64,000 nucleotides of DNA from Paenibacillus dokdonensis (GCF_004916975.1 NZ_STGQ01000001.1:2219939-2283938), one strand, 5' to 3'; positions 8,203-17,717 are shown, counted from the first letter of the stretch. Notes: a model not told the origin generated them from the letters alone. Numbers and translations are program-made.

Positions 8203-9606
8203 ATGAGTCAGCTTGAAACAGTTGATACATTAGTTATTGGTTCGGGTCCTGGAGGGTATGTGGCAGCGCTGCGATCTGCGCAGCTTGGGATGAAGACGTC
8301 AGTTGTCGAACGTTCCCATCTTGGCGGTGTATGCACCCATGTAGGATGCATCCCTTCTAAAGCAATGATTGCAGAAGCCCATCGCTACGATTTGCACAAG
8401 CAGTGGAGTCAGTCCGATGGTTCGTCTTTCTTCCAGAATGCTCAGGCCTTCAAACAAGGGGTCGTGACGAAGCAGGCAGGAGGAGTTAATTATCTGTTAA
8501 AAGCCGCCGGAGTGACGATTCTGGAGGGGGAGGCCTGCTTTATTGATGAGCATACAGTTGCCATTAAACGAACAGGAACAGAACAGATGATTTCTTTTAA
8601 ACATGCCATACTGGCAACGGGGTCTCGTCCGATTGAGCTGCAGGCATTGCCGTTCGGCGAACGGATCTTGTCTTCGACAGAAGCGCTATCGCTCTCTCAA
8701 ATTCCAACCAGCCTGATCATTATCGGCGGAGGTTACATTGGCGTAGAGCTGGGGCAAATGTATGCCAAATTCGGAACAGAGGTGACGATACTGGAGGGAG
8801 GAGGGCAAGTGTTGCCAGGATTCGAGGCGGAGTTAACTGCTCCTGTAATCCGCCAGTTGAAAGCTGATGGCATTAATATCGTAACAGGGGCTACCGCCGT
8901 AAAAGCAGAGCAGCATGCCGACACTGTAACTCTTCATTATTTGAAAAATCAGGAGCAGCATCTGGTTAGCGCTGAGTATGCGTTAGTGACGGTCGGAAGA
9001 AAACCGAATACAGACGGAAGCTTAGGGCTGGAGCGCATTAACTTGCAGGTAACGAGCAGGGGGCTGATTGAAACAGATGAACAGTGCAGAACGGCTATCC
9101 CACACATATTTGCAATTGGTGATATAACGAAGGGCCCGTCGCTTGCCCATAAAGCTTCCTATGAAGCTAAGGTTGCAGCAGAAGTCATTGCGGGTAAGCC
9201 TACTGTCTTGGATTACAAAGCGATCCCGCTGGTTGTTTTTTCCGAGCCGGAGCTTGCGAGCGTTGGCTTAAGCGAAACGGAGGCAAACGCAGAGTCTATT
9301 CCGATTGTGATTGGAAAATCATCCTTTGGTATTAACGGAAGAGCACTGGCGCTTCAAAGACCAGAAGGGTTTGTCAAAATCATTGCGGATCAAGCTTCTG
9401 GAATCTTAATAGGTGCGCAAATCGTTGGCGTAGAGGCATCAACGCTCATATCGGAGCTTACATTTGCCATCGAGATGGGAGCGACCGTGGAGGATTTGTC
9501 TCTGACCATCCATCCGCATCCTACATTGGGAGAGGTGATCATGGAGGCTGCCGAGAATGCTGTTCGAAAAATCAGAATGAATAGAAATAATGATCAGCAA
9601 GTTTAG
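8203..9606 (+). CDS. lpdA: Dihydrolipoyl dehydrogenase-type flavoprotein
   Basis: A 467-residue FAD/NAD disulfide oxidoreductase. FAD site GSGPGGYVAA is near residue 13; the redox-active cysteines are in GGVCTHVGCIPSK; the NAD site GGGYIGVELG follows; the C-terminal HPHPTLGE holds the catalytic His-Glu pair. ATG 8203 is nine bases after AGGAGG. It normally reoxidises lipoyl groups of 2-oxoacid dehydrogenases, but no E1 or E2 gene is near, so it is a stand-alone, TetR-regulated copy, perhaps for stress or a dedicated reductase role. Confidence 0.88.
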   Translation: MSQLETVDTLVIGSGPGGYVAALRSAQLGMKTSVVERSHLGGVCTHVGCIPSKAMIAEAHRYDLHKQWSQSDGSSFFQNAQAFKQGVVTKQAGGVNYLLKAAGVTILEGEACFIDEHTVAIKRTGTEQMISFKHAILATGSRPIELQALPFGERILSSTEALSLSQIPTSLIIIGGGYIGVELGQMYAKFGTEVTILEGGGQVLPGFEAELTAPVIRQLKADGINIVTGATAVKAEQHADTVTLHYLKNQEQHLVSAEYALVTVGRKPNTDGSLGLERINLQVTSRGLIETDEQCRTAIPHIFAIGDITKGPSLAHKASYEAKVAAEVIAGKPTVLDYKAIPLVVFSEPELASVGLSETEANAESIPIVIGKSSFGINGRALALQRPEGFVKIIADQASGILIGAQIVGVEASTLISELTFAIEMGATVEDLSLTIHPHPTLGEVIMEAAENAVRKIRMNRNNDQQV

Positions 9607-9873
9607 TCTCTTAGCGGGCAGGACTACGCAATAAAACATGGATTTGACTCGAGATTACAGGTCGTATAAGTTTGAAAATTAGGTGTATTTACGAAAAGAG
9701 TTTGGGACTCTACGTTAAATATCTTACCTTTTTGTCGGATTCGGTTCTAATGTTCTTCACGTCAAAATAAGAAAAAGTAAGCGCTTTATCATCCAGCAAA
9801 TCCTGTGCTTCTCCTCATTCCAGTTATTGTGTCAAGGTCATTCACACTACATGCAAAGGAAGTGAAGAGACTT

Positions 9874-12270
9874 ATGGCAGCCAAGCGGGGATATGTTAGG
9901 CTCCGGATCCGGCAAGAACATGCTGTCCGCAAACTCGGAATTTGTCTAGTTTTGATCGTTTTTCTGGCACTCTCCTGCATCCCCCCTTCATCAGTATCGG
10001 CCGCTGCGCAAATTACGATCGATTCGCCAAGCACGGGCGGACCGCTGAGCCCGGGAATTACCCGACTGACCGGAACGTACTACGGCGTTTATGACATCGA
10101 AATCGCGATGAACGGTAATTCCCTGACAAATGCCCATATGAAAGACGGTGATATTGGAAGATGGTATGCCGACGTCGATTTGTCAATGTACGATGGTTCA
10201 GTTGAAATCGTGGCGAGGGGGAAAGACGCCCAGACCCGCTACGTGACTTGGTCTCCGTTTTTACAAATCGAAGTGGATAATCCACAAGCGAATATTCCGC
10301 AGGTACGGGTGATCAGTCCTGCGGAACAGGATCCGATACAAGGGCAAATCCCCGTTGAGGTTGAAGCATCAGGCAAAAACGGCATTAACCTCGTTCAGGT
10401 GAGAATCAATGGAGGAGAGTGGGAGAACGCCAATCCGGACGAAACAGGGTATTCGCTACAATGGGATACGGAGTCGGTTTCAGGACGAATCAACAGCTTG
10501 GAAGCAAGGGCCGAAGACGTAAACGGCAATATCGGCTACAGTCAAACCGTATATGTCAGAGCCGAAATTAACGTGGATAGTGTAAAACATATAGATGATG
10601 ATACTGGAACGGCTGCCGAATATCAGGATGAGGGGAGCGTTAGCTTAAACGGAAAGGGGAACGTGACAGAAGAAAAAGCGGCGCAGGCCGGATCGCGGGA
10701 TGTTTATCGTCAAGATCGGGCGCTGTGGATTTGGGAGAACGAATCCTACCCGCTCATTATGAACTCCGGTGCAAGGATGGTCTTGGATGCGATGTCAACA
10801 GATACGGCCACTTTCGGTCAAGATCAGATCCGGACCTGGTACTTGGCCGTAGGGAATTACAATGGTGTCCAAATGCTGGAGGATAAACGTGCGGAGGTAC
10901 GCGATTTTATCGGATGGGCTCATGATCGCGGGTATCAGGTTCAGGCTTTAATTGCTGGCGGAACGACGCCTCCGTATTTCGGGGCGTATTCAAGGTACCG
11001 GACGCAGGCTGTTGCCGAATTTGAAAGGATCTTGAATTATAATCTATCCTCTGTCGAGCAAGAAAGGTTCGATGGAGTTAATATTGACACCGAGCCATAC
11101 AGCCTACCGGAATTTAAAAGCGATAAGCCTTCCGTGCAAGTACAATATTTGGATATGCTAAAAGCTTTGATGGATCGGAAAGCGGCCTCCGGGCTATCGC
11201 TTCAAGTTGGAGCAGCCATTCCCCGCTGGTTCGATACCTCTGTAGACGCAACGGATATTTTATGGAACGGCTCCGTAAAGCCGATTTCCGACCACGTTCA
11301 GGATACGCTCGATTATATTTCCATTATGGATTATCGCGATCAAGCAGAAGGTACAGCCGGTATCATTGAGCAGGCGCGGGGCGAGATGGAATATGCGAAT
11401 CAAATCGGTAAACCTTATTCCGTTGTACTCGGTGTTGAAACGAAAGATATCGCGGACGGAGGTGATCCCGAAACGATTACTTTTCAAGAAGAAGGACGAT
11501 TGTATATGGAAGCTGAGCTGGATAAAGTATATGCCGCTTTTGAGGGCAATCCGGCTTTCGGAGGCATTGCGATTCATCACTATGATTCGCTTCGTAACCT
11601 TCCTTCTGTCTGGGGTCCGGAAGCAGTCTTTTGGCAGGCGCCGACTGATTACGAACCGCCTACAGCCGTTTCGGAAGCACTGCGGGCTACCGTGTTCGAT
11701 TATCAGCAGATCGATATCTCTTACGGCCCGGCAGCAGATAATGCCGCCGTTCAGGAATATCGCATTTACCGCGGAACCAGCATGGGCTTTTCGCTCGATG
11801 AAGCGCATCTTGCAGGGATATCCAAGGGATTGAGTTTCCGGGACAAAGGACTACTGCCTGATACGAAGTATATATATAAGGTTACGGCCGTCGACACTTC
11901 AGGGAATGAGGGACCGCCAAGTAGTCCGGTCAAGGCGAGAACAGAGGATACGTTATTAAAGCCAATGATCGTATCACAAATGAAGGTGAAGTTTGACGGC
12001 ACGAAAGCCACCGTTACCCTTCAAATTTCAGATATGAAAAATCGAGGGGCTATCGCTGCGGCAAATATCTCGGGGCGTTTCACCTTTATGGCGGGGAAAT
12101 ACGTGAATGGAACGGCAACCGCTGCTGGAGCCTTTACCGCTGGCTCCGAGACCGTTTCTTCTCCATCAGGAGAGATTGGCTTTGCTCCAAGACAGATCAC
12201 CGCTCCAGGATACTATTGGGCGCATGCCTATGATACGAAAGAGGGGTCGTCCGTCCGTTGGGGAGGTTGA
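9874..12270 (+). CDS. Large secreted multidomain protein with GH18-like motif
   Basis: A 798-residue exported protein. A signal peptide (hydrophobic stretch about residues 22-45, ending SVSA) is followed by two Ig-like beta regions (45-140 and 150-235), a linker, an alpha/beta region (290-590) and a fibronectin type III domain (about 598-690). The alpha/beta region contains DGVNIDTE (400-407), which resembles the GH18 catalytic signature DGxDxDxE but has Asn at the middle Asp. It may be a TIM-barrel glycoside hydrolase or a non-catalytic relative. ATG 9874 follows AAGGAAGTGAAGAG. It has no obvious cell-wall anchor. Confidence 0.72.
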   Translation: MAAKRGYVRLRIRQEHAVRKLGICLVLIVFLALSCIPPSSVSAAAQITIDSPSTGGPLSPGITRLTGTYYGVYDIEIAMNGNSLTNAHMKDGDIGRWYADVDLSMYDGSVEIVARGKDAQTRYVTWSPFLQIEVDNPQANIPQVRVISPAEQDPIQGQIPVEVEASGKNGINLVQVRINGGEWENANPDETGYSLQWDTESVSGRINSLEARAEDVNGNIGYSQTVYVRAEINVDSVKHIDDDTGTAAEYQDEGSVSLNGKGNVTEEKAAQAGSRDVYRQDRALWIWENESYPLIMNSGARMVLDAMSTDTATFGQDQIRTWYLAVGNYNGVQMLEDKRAEVRDFIGWAHDRGYQVQALIAGGTTPPYFGAYSRYRTQAVAEFERILNYNLSSVEQERFDGVNIDTEPYSLPEFKSDKPSVQVQYLDMLKALMDRKAASGLSLQVGAAIPRWFDTSVDATDILWNGSVKPISDHVQDTLDYISIMDYRDQAEGTAGIIEQARGEMEYANQIGKPYSVVLGVETKDIADGGDPETITFQEEGRLYMEAELDKVYAAFEGNPAFGGIAIHHYDSLRNLPSVWGPEAVFWQAPTDYEPPTAVSEALRATVFDYQQIDISYGPAADNAAVQEYRIYRGTSMGFSLDEAHLAGISKGLSFRDKGLLPDTKYIYKVTAVDTSGNEGPPSSPVKARTEDTLLKPMIVSQMKVKFDGTKATVTLQISDMKNRGAIAAANISGRFTFMAGKYVNGTATAAGAFTAGSETVSSPSGEIGFAPRQITAPGYYWAHAYDTKEGSSVRWGG

Positions 12271-12368
12271 AAAAAAACCAATAAGAATTTTTTCTTTTAA
12301 GATACGAAAGCGATGAAGTTGATGAACGTGTTGTGCTGTTGTCAGAACAAAACATACACCTATAAGAA

Positions 12369-12392
12369 GTCGCCATATTGGCGGCTTTTTTT
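12369..12392 (+). terminator. Terminator after the secreted protein gene
   Basis: Six-bp stem GTCGCC/GGCGGC with loop ATATT, followed by seven T. It lies about 100 bases after the stop. Confidence 0.7.
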
Positions 12393-12460
12393 GAATAGGC
12401 GATCGGAAATACGATGTAATCCAATGCATCTGTATAACAATTTTCGTACTATGTGCGCGA

Positions 12461-12630
12461 TTAATATAGACGTTCTTCGCCAGTGACTGGATTTTTAAAT
12501 GCGGAACGAAAGTCGTTGCTGCCGAGTTCTTGGGATAGTTCGGTATCTTTTGTTTCACCTTTGAAGTAGTTTGTTTCCGCGTTCTGATCCTGAACTTCGA
12601 CTTGTTTTGCTGAGTTTTTTTCTTGTCCAT
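12461..12630 (-). pseudogene. Small acidic protein gene, frameshifted at an A7 tract
   Basis: AGGAGG lies 12 bases before ATG 12630, and the first codons read MDKKK. After a run of seven A (12615-12621 on the plus strand) the coding frame moves by -1 and continues as NSAKQVEVQDQNAETN to a natural stop, ending NPVTGEERLY. Joined, this would be a 56-residue acidic protein. The zero frame has a basic composition unlike a real protein. One missing A, a sequencing error, or -1 slippage on the A tract would each explain it. The family is not recognised. Confidence 0.5.
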
Positions 12631-13022
12631 TTGTCTAAGGTACCTCCTGTGTAATAAAATCAATTCTCCTTTAAGATGCATCTCCCACCTTAACTCTATG
12701 CATAAGGATGGTTATCACTGATGGCAACATAGGCTGCTCAAGATTACCGTTTAATCGCTGGTGCTCATGCCTAAGAGCAGTCCTTGGTTTGTGATGCCTA
12801 TACCATAGTGAACATCTGCTTCCGGTTATGGGGCTCATTGTTTGCGTTCCATATCGATGGTCCCGAATAGCCCTTTCTGGGATGAAGTGCTACAGGTGGT
12901 GATCTGTCTATCAATATAAATGAACCCGTTCCACACGAATAAATTTCATGAATGAACAGAGAACAGGAATCGCAACATAAGGATGTGGTATACATCTCAA
13001 TTTCCAGAGGAGGAGAACTGTT
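12631..13022. other. Intergenic region, nothing recognised
   Basis: About 390 bases between two divergent small genes. Six-frame reading gives only short fragments broken by stops. No terminator, repeat or RNA fold was seen. Confidence 0.5.
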
Positions 13023-13127
13023 ATGGCTCACCAGAAGAGAAGGAATGAAGCTGCCTGGAAGTCACGAAAGCAAGAACAGCATCCCCATGGTAAAATCAAG
13101 TCGCTTAAGGAATTGTCCAGCGAATAG
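13023..13127 (+). CDS. Very small basic protein (34 aa)
   Basis: A 34-codon gene with an excellent ribosome site (GAGGAGGA eight bases before the ATG) and a terminator right after it. The product, MAHQKRRNE to KELSSE, is rich in Lys, Arg and Glu and contains the block HPHGKIKS. A similar HPHGKVKS block occurs in short conserved Bacillaceae proteins (DUF6254, from memory). Function unknown; small basic proteins of this kind are often expressed in sporulation. Confidence 0.6.
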   Translation: MAHQKRRNEAAWKSRKQEQHPHGKIKSLKELSSE

Positions 13128-13156
13128 GATGAGGAGCATACTACTTGGAAAAGAAG

Positions 13157-13189
13157 GACTGTCGGCGAAATTTACCGGCAGTCTTTTTT
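13157..13189 (+). terminator. Terminator after the 34-aa gene
   Basis: Nine-bp stem GACTGTCGG / CCGGCAGTC (one G-T pair) and six T. Confidence 0.85.
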
Positions 13190-13321
13190 GTTAACGGAAG
13201 GGTTCCCGATATTGATGAATATAAGAATAATGACTCACCAATGATCCGAAGGAAGCAGTCTATTAAGACAACAGTCAGGAAAGTGTAATAAAGAGGTGGA
13301 GGACTCATTAAGGAGAACATT

Positions 13322-13357
13322 ATGATTGTTTGGGGACTACGGTATGTAGCTAATTAG
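13322..13357 (+). other. Mini reading frame of 11 codons
   Basis: AAGGAG stands seven bases before an ATG that opens MIVWGLRYVAN and a stop. It lies 88 bases before the DUF3889 gene. It may be a leader peptide or chance; no attenuator hairpin was recognised. The rest of 13128-13445 holds the terminator above and nothing else visible. Confidence 0.3.
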
Positions 13358-13445
13358 TAATCTGCTATTTATTGAATTAACGAGTATATTATATTTGGAA
13401 GATACAGGGGATATTAAGAAAAAAGCTTCCAGATGGGTGGTTATT

Positions 13446-13751
13446 ATGAGAAGATTATTGCTTTCCCTATTAGCTGTGTTTATTGTTTCCACTGTTTCAG
13501 TGGAAGCCGAACCAGAATACGCAAAATGGAGTGCAGTTGCAGTGAAGGAAACACAAAAACGATACAAAGCTGACATCATTGATTATAAGCACATTGGTCG
13601 TCTCGAACTATCACCAAAAAAGTCAGAAGAGAAGTTCAAACTATGGCTTAAAAGTAAAGAAGGTAATGAATTCGCAGTGTGTGTTTTTATCCAATTTGAC
13701 CCGACAACCGATATGATTTACTCGATTCGCTTTACAGAATCTAATCGGTGA
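13446..13751 (+). CDS. DUF3889 family exported protein
   Basis: A 101-residue protein with a cleavable signal peptide (MRRLLLSLLAVFIVSTVSVEA in two blocks: charged start, then hydrophobic core). The mature part shows the DUF3889 pattern: PEYAKWSAVAVKETQKRY, the block DYKHIGR, then EKFKLWLK and a final IRFTESNR. Members are short secreted proteins of Bacillales with no known role. ATG 13446 starts the signal peptide; the ribosome site is weak (GGTGG). It stands alone. Confidence 0.8.
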   Translation: MRRLLLSLLAVFIVSTVSVEAEPEYAKWSAVAVKETQKRYKADIIDYKHIGRLELSPKKSEEKFKLWLKSKEGNEFAVCVFIQFDPTTDMIYSIRFTESNR

Positions 13752-13895
13752 CTTAGAGAACCGAGCACTATTTTGTTAACAGGGAGTCGATTTCTTAAAA
13801 TAGCGGCCTTTTCCTAACTAGAAGCAAGCGCATGAGTATTTATAGCACCAATGATATCATAAGAAATGTAACGGTATATCTAAGGAGGGGTAGAA

Positions 13896-15098
13896 ATGGC
13901 GCGTGTTTTATTTATTAATGCCGGATCAGAGGGACATATCAATCCAACGATTGGATTAGTGCAAGAGCTAATTTCACGTGGAGAAGAGGTAGTATACTTT
14001 TCTATTGAATCTTTTCGGGAGCGTATTGAGGAGACGGGAGCAACCGTTCGAACCTTTGACGACCTTAAATTTATAAAAGCCTTTATATCAGGTGGGAGAG
14101 ATTATTTGCTCGAAAGAATCAACGGTCTTTTACTTACGGCAGATGTAGTCATACCAAGTGTTCTTGAACAGATCGAAGGAGAGCATTTTGATTACATCAT
14201 CCATGATTCCATGTTTGGCTGTGGACGTATCATTGCCCAAATTCTTAATCTTCCTGCAATCAGCTCGTGCAGTACATTTGCACAGACAAGAGGTTCAATC
14301 GATGATTTGCTGGAACAATTTTTTAGACAAGTCCCGACTGAAATCATTAAACCTATAAACGAAAAATTCCAAAGTCTGACGGTTATGATTAAGGAAAAAT
14401 ATAATGTGGAGATCCATTCTCCCTTCGAAGTGTTCTGTAATCCTGCACCGCTTACAATCGTATATACAACAAGGGAATTTCAACCTTACGAAGAAGCATT
14501 CGATCATTCTTATAAATTTGTAGGACCATCTATCTCTTCACGATTAACCCAGTCCAATTTCGACATTACTGCAATCCAGGGGAAAAGCCCAATTTACATT
14601 TCACTGGGTACAGTCTTAAACCAAGCAATTGATTTCTATAAGCTTTGTATTGAGGCATTTGGGAACACGGATCATATAATTGTCATGTCTATTGGTGATA
14701 AAACCCGAATATCCGATTTAGGGGATATCCCTCACAACTTCATCGTAAAAAATTATGTTCCACAAACGGATGTACTGCACTACACTAAATTATTTATTAC
14801 ACATGGTGGAATGAACAGTACTCATGAAGGTCTCTATTACGGGGTTCCGTTAATTGTAATTCCACAAAGCGCGGATCAGCCCATTATTGCGGCGCAAGTT
14901 AGCAATATCGGAGCCGGTATTACCTTACAAATGCAAAGCTTGACTCCAAATCAGCTTCGTGAAGCCGCGGAACATGTGTTAAGCCTCTCATCTTTCAAGC
15001 AAGCTGTTGCAGGAATTAGTGAATCCTTTCAAAAATCAGGTGGTTATCATCAAGCTGTTGATGAGATTTTTGAATTTAAAAGTCAATTTCATATCTAA
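13896..15098 (+). CDS. Macrolide-type glycosyltransferase (GT1, MGT family)
   Basis: A 400-residue GT-B enzyme. The N-terminal acceptor domain opens with the glycine-rich block NAGSEGHINPT. The C-terminal donor domain has the UDP-sugar box THGGMNSTHEGLYYGVP followed by PQSADQP. This matches UDP-glycosyltransferases of the MGT/YjiC type, which glycosylate macrolides, flavonoids or other small hydrophobic acceptors in the cytoplasm, often as resistance. A strong AAGGAGGGG precedes the ATG. It is a single-gene unit ending at a hairpin. Confidence 0.9.
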   Translation: MARVLFINAGSEGHINPTIGLVQELISRGEEVVYFSIESFRERIEETGATVRTFDDLKFIKAFISGGRDYLLERINGLLLTADVVIPSVLEQIEGEHFDYIIHDSMFGCGRIIAQILNLPAISSCSTFAQTRGSIDDLLEQFFRQVPTEIIKPINEKFQSLTVMIKEKYNVEIHSPFEVFCNPAPLTIVYTTREFQPYEEAFDHSYKFVGPSISSRLTQSNFDITAIQGKSPIYISLGTVLNQAIDFYKLCIEAFGNTDHIIVMSIGDKTRISDLGDIPHNFIVKNYVPQTDVLHYTKLFITHGGMNSTHEGLYYGVPLIVIPQSADQPIIAAQVSNIGAGITLQMQSLTPNQLREAAEHVLSLSSFKQAVAGISESFQKSGGYHQAVDEIFEFKSQFHI

Positions 15099-15108
15099 AA
15101 TGGAGAGA

Positions 15109-15133
15109 GGCCATCCGACAAAGGATGGTCTTT
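15109..15133 (+). terminator. Hairpin after the glycosyltransferase gene
   Basis: Stem GGCCATCC / GGATGGTC with a six-base loop and a short T run. Confidence 0.6.
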
Positions 15134-15212
15134 ACAATTGTTGTTAGAGAGGGCATGAAGAAGATATGAGCACCGTTCTCTGAAGCATAATTTAATGTTT
15201 GATAATTTAACA

Positions 15213-15392
15213 TTGACTTGCTGGTTACTAGAAGTTAATATATCATTTAAATAAAACTTAAACGTTTAAGTGACTGCGTTTAAGTGATTAAAAAGAGGAA
15301 GGAGCTGAATTGCTTGTATGGGAATCCAAAAGTCCTGGTACGCGTTTGACAAAAGAATAGGGATATGGTTAAATTTGCTTAAACGTTTAAGC
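15213..15392 (+). promoter_or_regulatory. LacI operon promoter with two palindromic operators
   Basis: A near-consensus sigma-A promoter: TTGACT (15213-15218), 17-base spacer, TAATAT (15236-15241). A perfect 16-bp palindrome ACTTAAACGTTTAAGT (15256-15271) lies just after the expected start site, and a second, GCTTAAACGTTTAAGC (15377-15392), lies 16 bases before the lacI-type ATG. The cores are identical and their centres 121 bases apart, as expected for LacI-family operators able to loop. The leader between them holds no gene. Confidence 0.85.
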
Positions 15393-15408
15393 GAAGGCGG
15401 TTTATCCC

Positions 15409-16326
15409 ATGAAAAAGACAACAATTAAAGATATAGCAAAAGAAGCAAATGTATCGATCGCTACAGTTTCTTATATTTTAAACAATGTGAAGACGCAATC
15501 CATTTCGGATGAAACGCGTGTTAAAGTACTTAAAATTGCCCAACAGCTGAAGTATGTGACAAACCGGACAGCCCAGTCTTTAAAAATAAATAAAACCGGA
15601 TTAATCGGCATTATCTTGTTTAAAGAGGACAATCAGCATGTATGGACCGATTTAAAATATACGAAAGTCATTTTCAAGCTGGAGCAGTTATTCAGCAAGT
15701 TAGGATACCATGTTCTCTTTATGCAAATCGACAGTATGACGCCATCGAATAAAATTATTATGGAAAGAAATCTGGATGGGGCGCTATTAATTAATGTTGA
15801 TCAAGATAAATTCTCGACGATTTCCAATTACTTTGGTTTTGGGGTCCCTGTAATTGTCCTGGATAGTTATATTGATAATTCCTTGTTTCACAAAGTCCTG
15901 CCAGACATTGAGCAATGTTTTAAGTTATCTCAGGGTTTACTAGGTGAATCCCCTCAATTTCTGATTATGGATTCCTACAACAATGTTGAATTCATGGAAT
16001 TCATTAAACAAAAGTCGAATTTACCGGAAAGCCAAATTTATGTCTCAGATCATACGGCTGGCAGCTTGAGTACATTCTTATCCCAATTTCCCAGCAGCCC
16101 TGGTATGGTCATGAACGAATTTCTGGCGAATGAAGTATACAAAACACATAAAAATATCGTCGCCATTTGCACATGCAATTGTTCGGAGTTTCTGAGAGAC
16201 GACATAAATAACATTAGATTCGATTTGAATGATTATAAGGAAATTGTGCACATGGTGGATCGTTACATTCAGGATGTGGACTACGTCAACAATGAGGAAT
16301 TCTTCTTATTGCCGCCCCACTCCTAA
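15409..16326 (+). CDS. LacI-family regulator
   Basis: A 305-residue repressor. The N-terminal LacI helix-turn-helix (TIKDIAKEANVSIATVSYIL) and hinge helix (TAQSLKINKTGLIG) are intact. The periplasmic-binding-like effector domain is short for the family (about 245 residues rather than 270-280). Two identical-core palindromes flank its leader, so it is probably autoregulated. It is followed by two esterase genes on the same strand with 26 bases between, without a terminator, so it heads a three-gene operon. Inducer unknown, probably a sugar or sugar ester. Confidence 0.92.
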   Translation: MKKTTIKDIAKEANVSIATVSYILNNVKTQSISDETRVKVLKIAQQLKYVTNRTAQSLKINKTGLIGIILFKEDNQHVWTDLKYTKVIFKLEQLFSKLGYHVLFMQIDSMTPSNKIIMERNLDGALLINVDQDKFSTISNYFGFGVPVIVLDSYIDNSLFHKVLPDIEQCFKLSQGLLGESPQFLIMDSYNNVEFMEFIKQKSNLPESQIYVSDHTAGSLSTFLSQFPSSPGMVMNEFLANEVYKTHKNIVAICTCNCSEFLRDDINNIRFDLNDYKEIVHMVDRYIQDVDYVNNEEFFLLPPHS

Positions 16327-16352
16327 TTATATTCGTTAAGGGAGAATGCCTT

Positions 16353-17717
16353 GTGAATTTATCTAGGTTCATTGCCATCCATAACTTTTATTCCAATATT
16401 CTTGGGAATGAGAGAGATATGTTTATTTACTTACCTGAAAGCTACGAAAAGAACGAAGATCAACGATATCCCGTTCTATATATGCATGACGGTCAGCATA
16501 TGTTTTTTGAAGATCAAAAGGGCGAATCATGGGATATTCATATCACAGTGGATGCTTTGGTGTCACAAGGGAAAATGAGAGAAATTATCGTTGTTGCGGT
16601 CTCTCATGTAGAAGACGCACGAATATCAGAATATATGCATGCTAATCCAGATGGACTCAATATTTTCAATACGACAAATCAAGGCGAGCTTTATGAGGAT
16701 TTCCTTATTAAAGAAGTTAAAACTTACATCGACAAAGAATATCGGACGTTGCCTGATAAAAATAATACGGCGTTAATGGGATCTTCCGCGGGTGGGCTTG
16801 TATCCTATAATATAGGATTCCGTCAATCAGATACTTTCGGTATGATAGGTGCGCTGTGTCCGTTCTTTGTAAGTGTAGACCCAAGCACGATGGAAGATCG
16901 ATGGTTAAGCCGTCTCTTCACAGAAAAAAAAGAGCTTAAAATATGGATGGATGTCGGAGATTCTGAGGGTTTCACCGTCATGGAGAAACATGTGAGATAT
17001 GTGACAGAAATACTTATTAAAAGCGGCTTCCAGCCTGGAAATGACCTGATGTATTACCTTGCTGTCCATTCCGGACACTCGCAAAAGGATTGGGCGGCTC
17101 GGGTTCATGCGCCCTTAATTTATTTTTTTGGCGAAATAGGTACGCCGGTCCGTGTTGATTTGCAGGGTCCCGAAGCTGTTGGCATAGATGGACCCGAGCA
17201 AACCTTAAATGCGCTGGTTTATTTTGATAGCGGATTTATGATGTCCGATTTGGATGGAACCTATGAAGTTGGTGATCCCGATATTTTGGAGGTAACCAAG
17301 GACGGCAAATTAATCCCGCTAAAAGCAGGGAATACCCTCGTCACATATAAAAATAACAACCTTGCAGCCCAGTTGGAAATTGCAGTTGTGCCGCATATGT
17401 CCGATACAGTCACCGTGAATATTTCCGTTAAAGTACCGGCATGCACGCCGGTAACGGATACTTTATATGCCGGGATAGAGTTACCGATGATTCATGAAGG
17501 ACTGTATGGGGGCATGTTTGAGGTGCCAAGAGGCATATCCTTTGAATTCCGTATTTCTCGTGGTTTTGGCAAGCATGAAACAGATCATGAGGGCAAGGAG
17601 GTTCCATATCGAAAATTCACAACGGATGATGGATTAATCCTGAATTATGAAGTTGATCATTGGGTGGATATGAACCCGGGAATTGTAAAAGGTGATGAAA
17701 ATGACATACAAATCTAG
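16353..17717 (+). CDS. Enterochelin-esterase-like hydrolase with Ig-like and C-terminal beta domains, copy 1
   Basis: A 454-residue protein starting at GTG after AAGGGAG. Residues 1-265 are a putative-esterase (PF00756-type) alpha/beta hydrolase: YPVLYMHDGQH forms the early strand and oxyanion region, GSSAGG is the nucleophile elbow, and VHSGHSQKDW holds the likely His. Residues 270-350 look like a bacterial Ig-like (Big2) fold. The last 100 residues (VTVNISVKVP to NYEVDHW) resemble the carbohydrate-binding-like module found with such esterases. No signal peptide. It is the second gene of the LacI operon. Confidence 0.8.
   Translation: MNLSRFIAIHNFYSNILGNERDMFIYLPESYEKNEDQRYPVLYMHDGQHMFFEDQKGESWDIHITVDALVSQGKMREIIVVAVSHVEDARISEYMHANPDGLNIFNTTNQGELYEDFLIKEVKTYIDKEYRTLPDKNNTALMGSSAGGLVSYNIGFRQSDTFGMIGALCPFFVSVDPSTMEDRWLSRLFTEKKELKIWMDVGDSEGFTVMEKHVRYVTEILIKSGFQPGNDLMYYLAVHSGHSQKDWAARVHAPLIYFFGEIGTPVRVDLQGPEAVGIDGPEQTLNALVYFDSGFMMSDLDGTYEVGDPDILEVTKDGKLIPLKAGNTLVTYKNNNLAAQLEIAVVPHMSDTVTVNISVKVPACTPVTDTLYAGIELPMIHEGLYGGMFEVPRGISFEFRISRGFGKHETDHEGKEVPYRKFTTDDGLILNYEVDHWVDMNPGIVKGDENDIQI

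Noticed and set aside
12166-12681. 171-codon minus-strand open frame after the secreted protein gene
   Set aside because: Its only plausible part is the first five codons of the small gene at 12630; beyond the A7 tract the basic, low-complexity composition and overlap with the secreted-protein 3' end make it a shadow frame.
15213-15408. Riboswitch in the LacI leader
   Set aside because: The only structures are the two operator palindromes; no conserved riboswitch core was seen.
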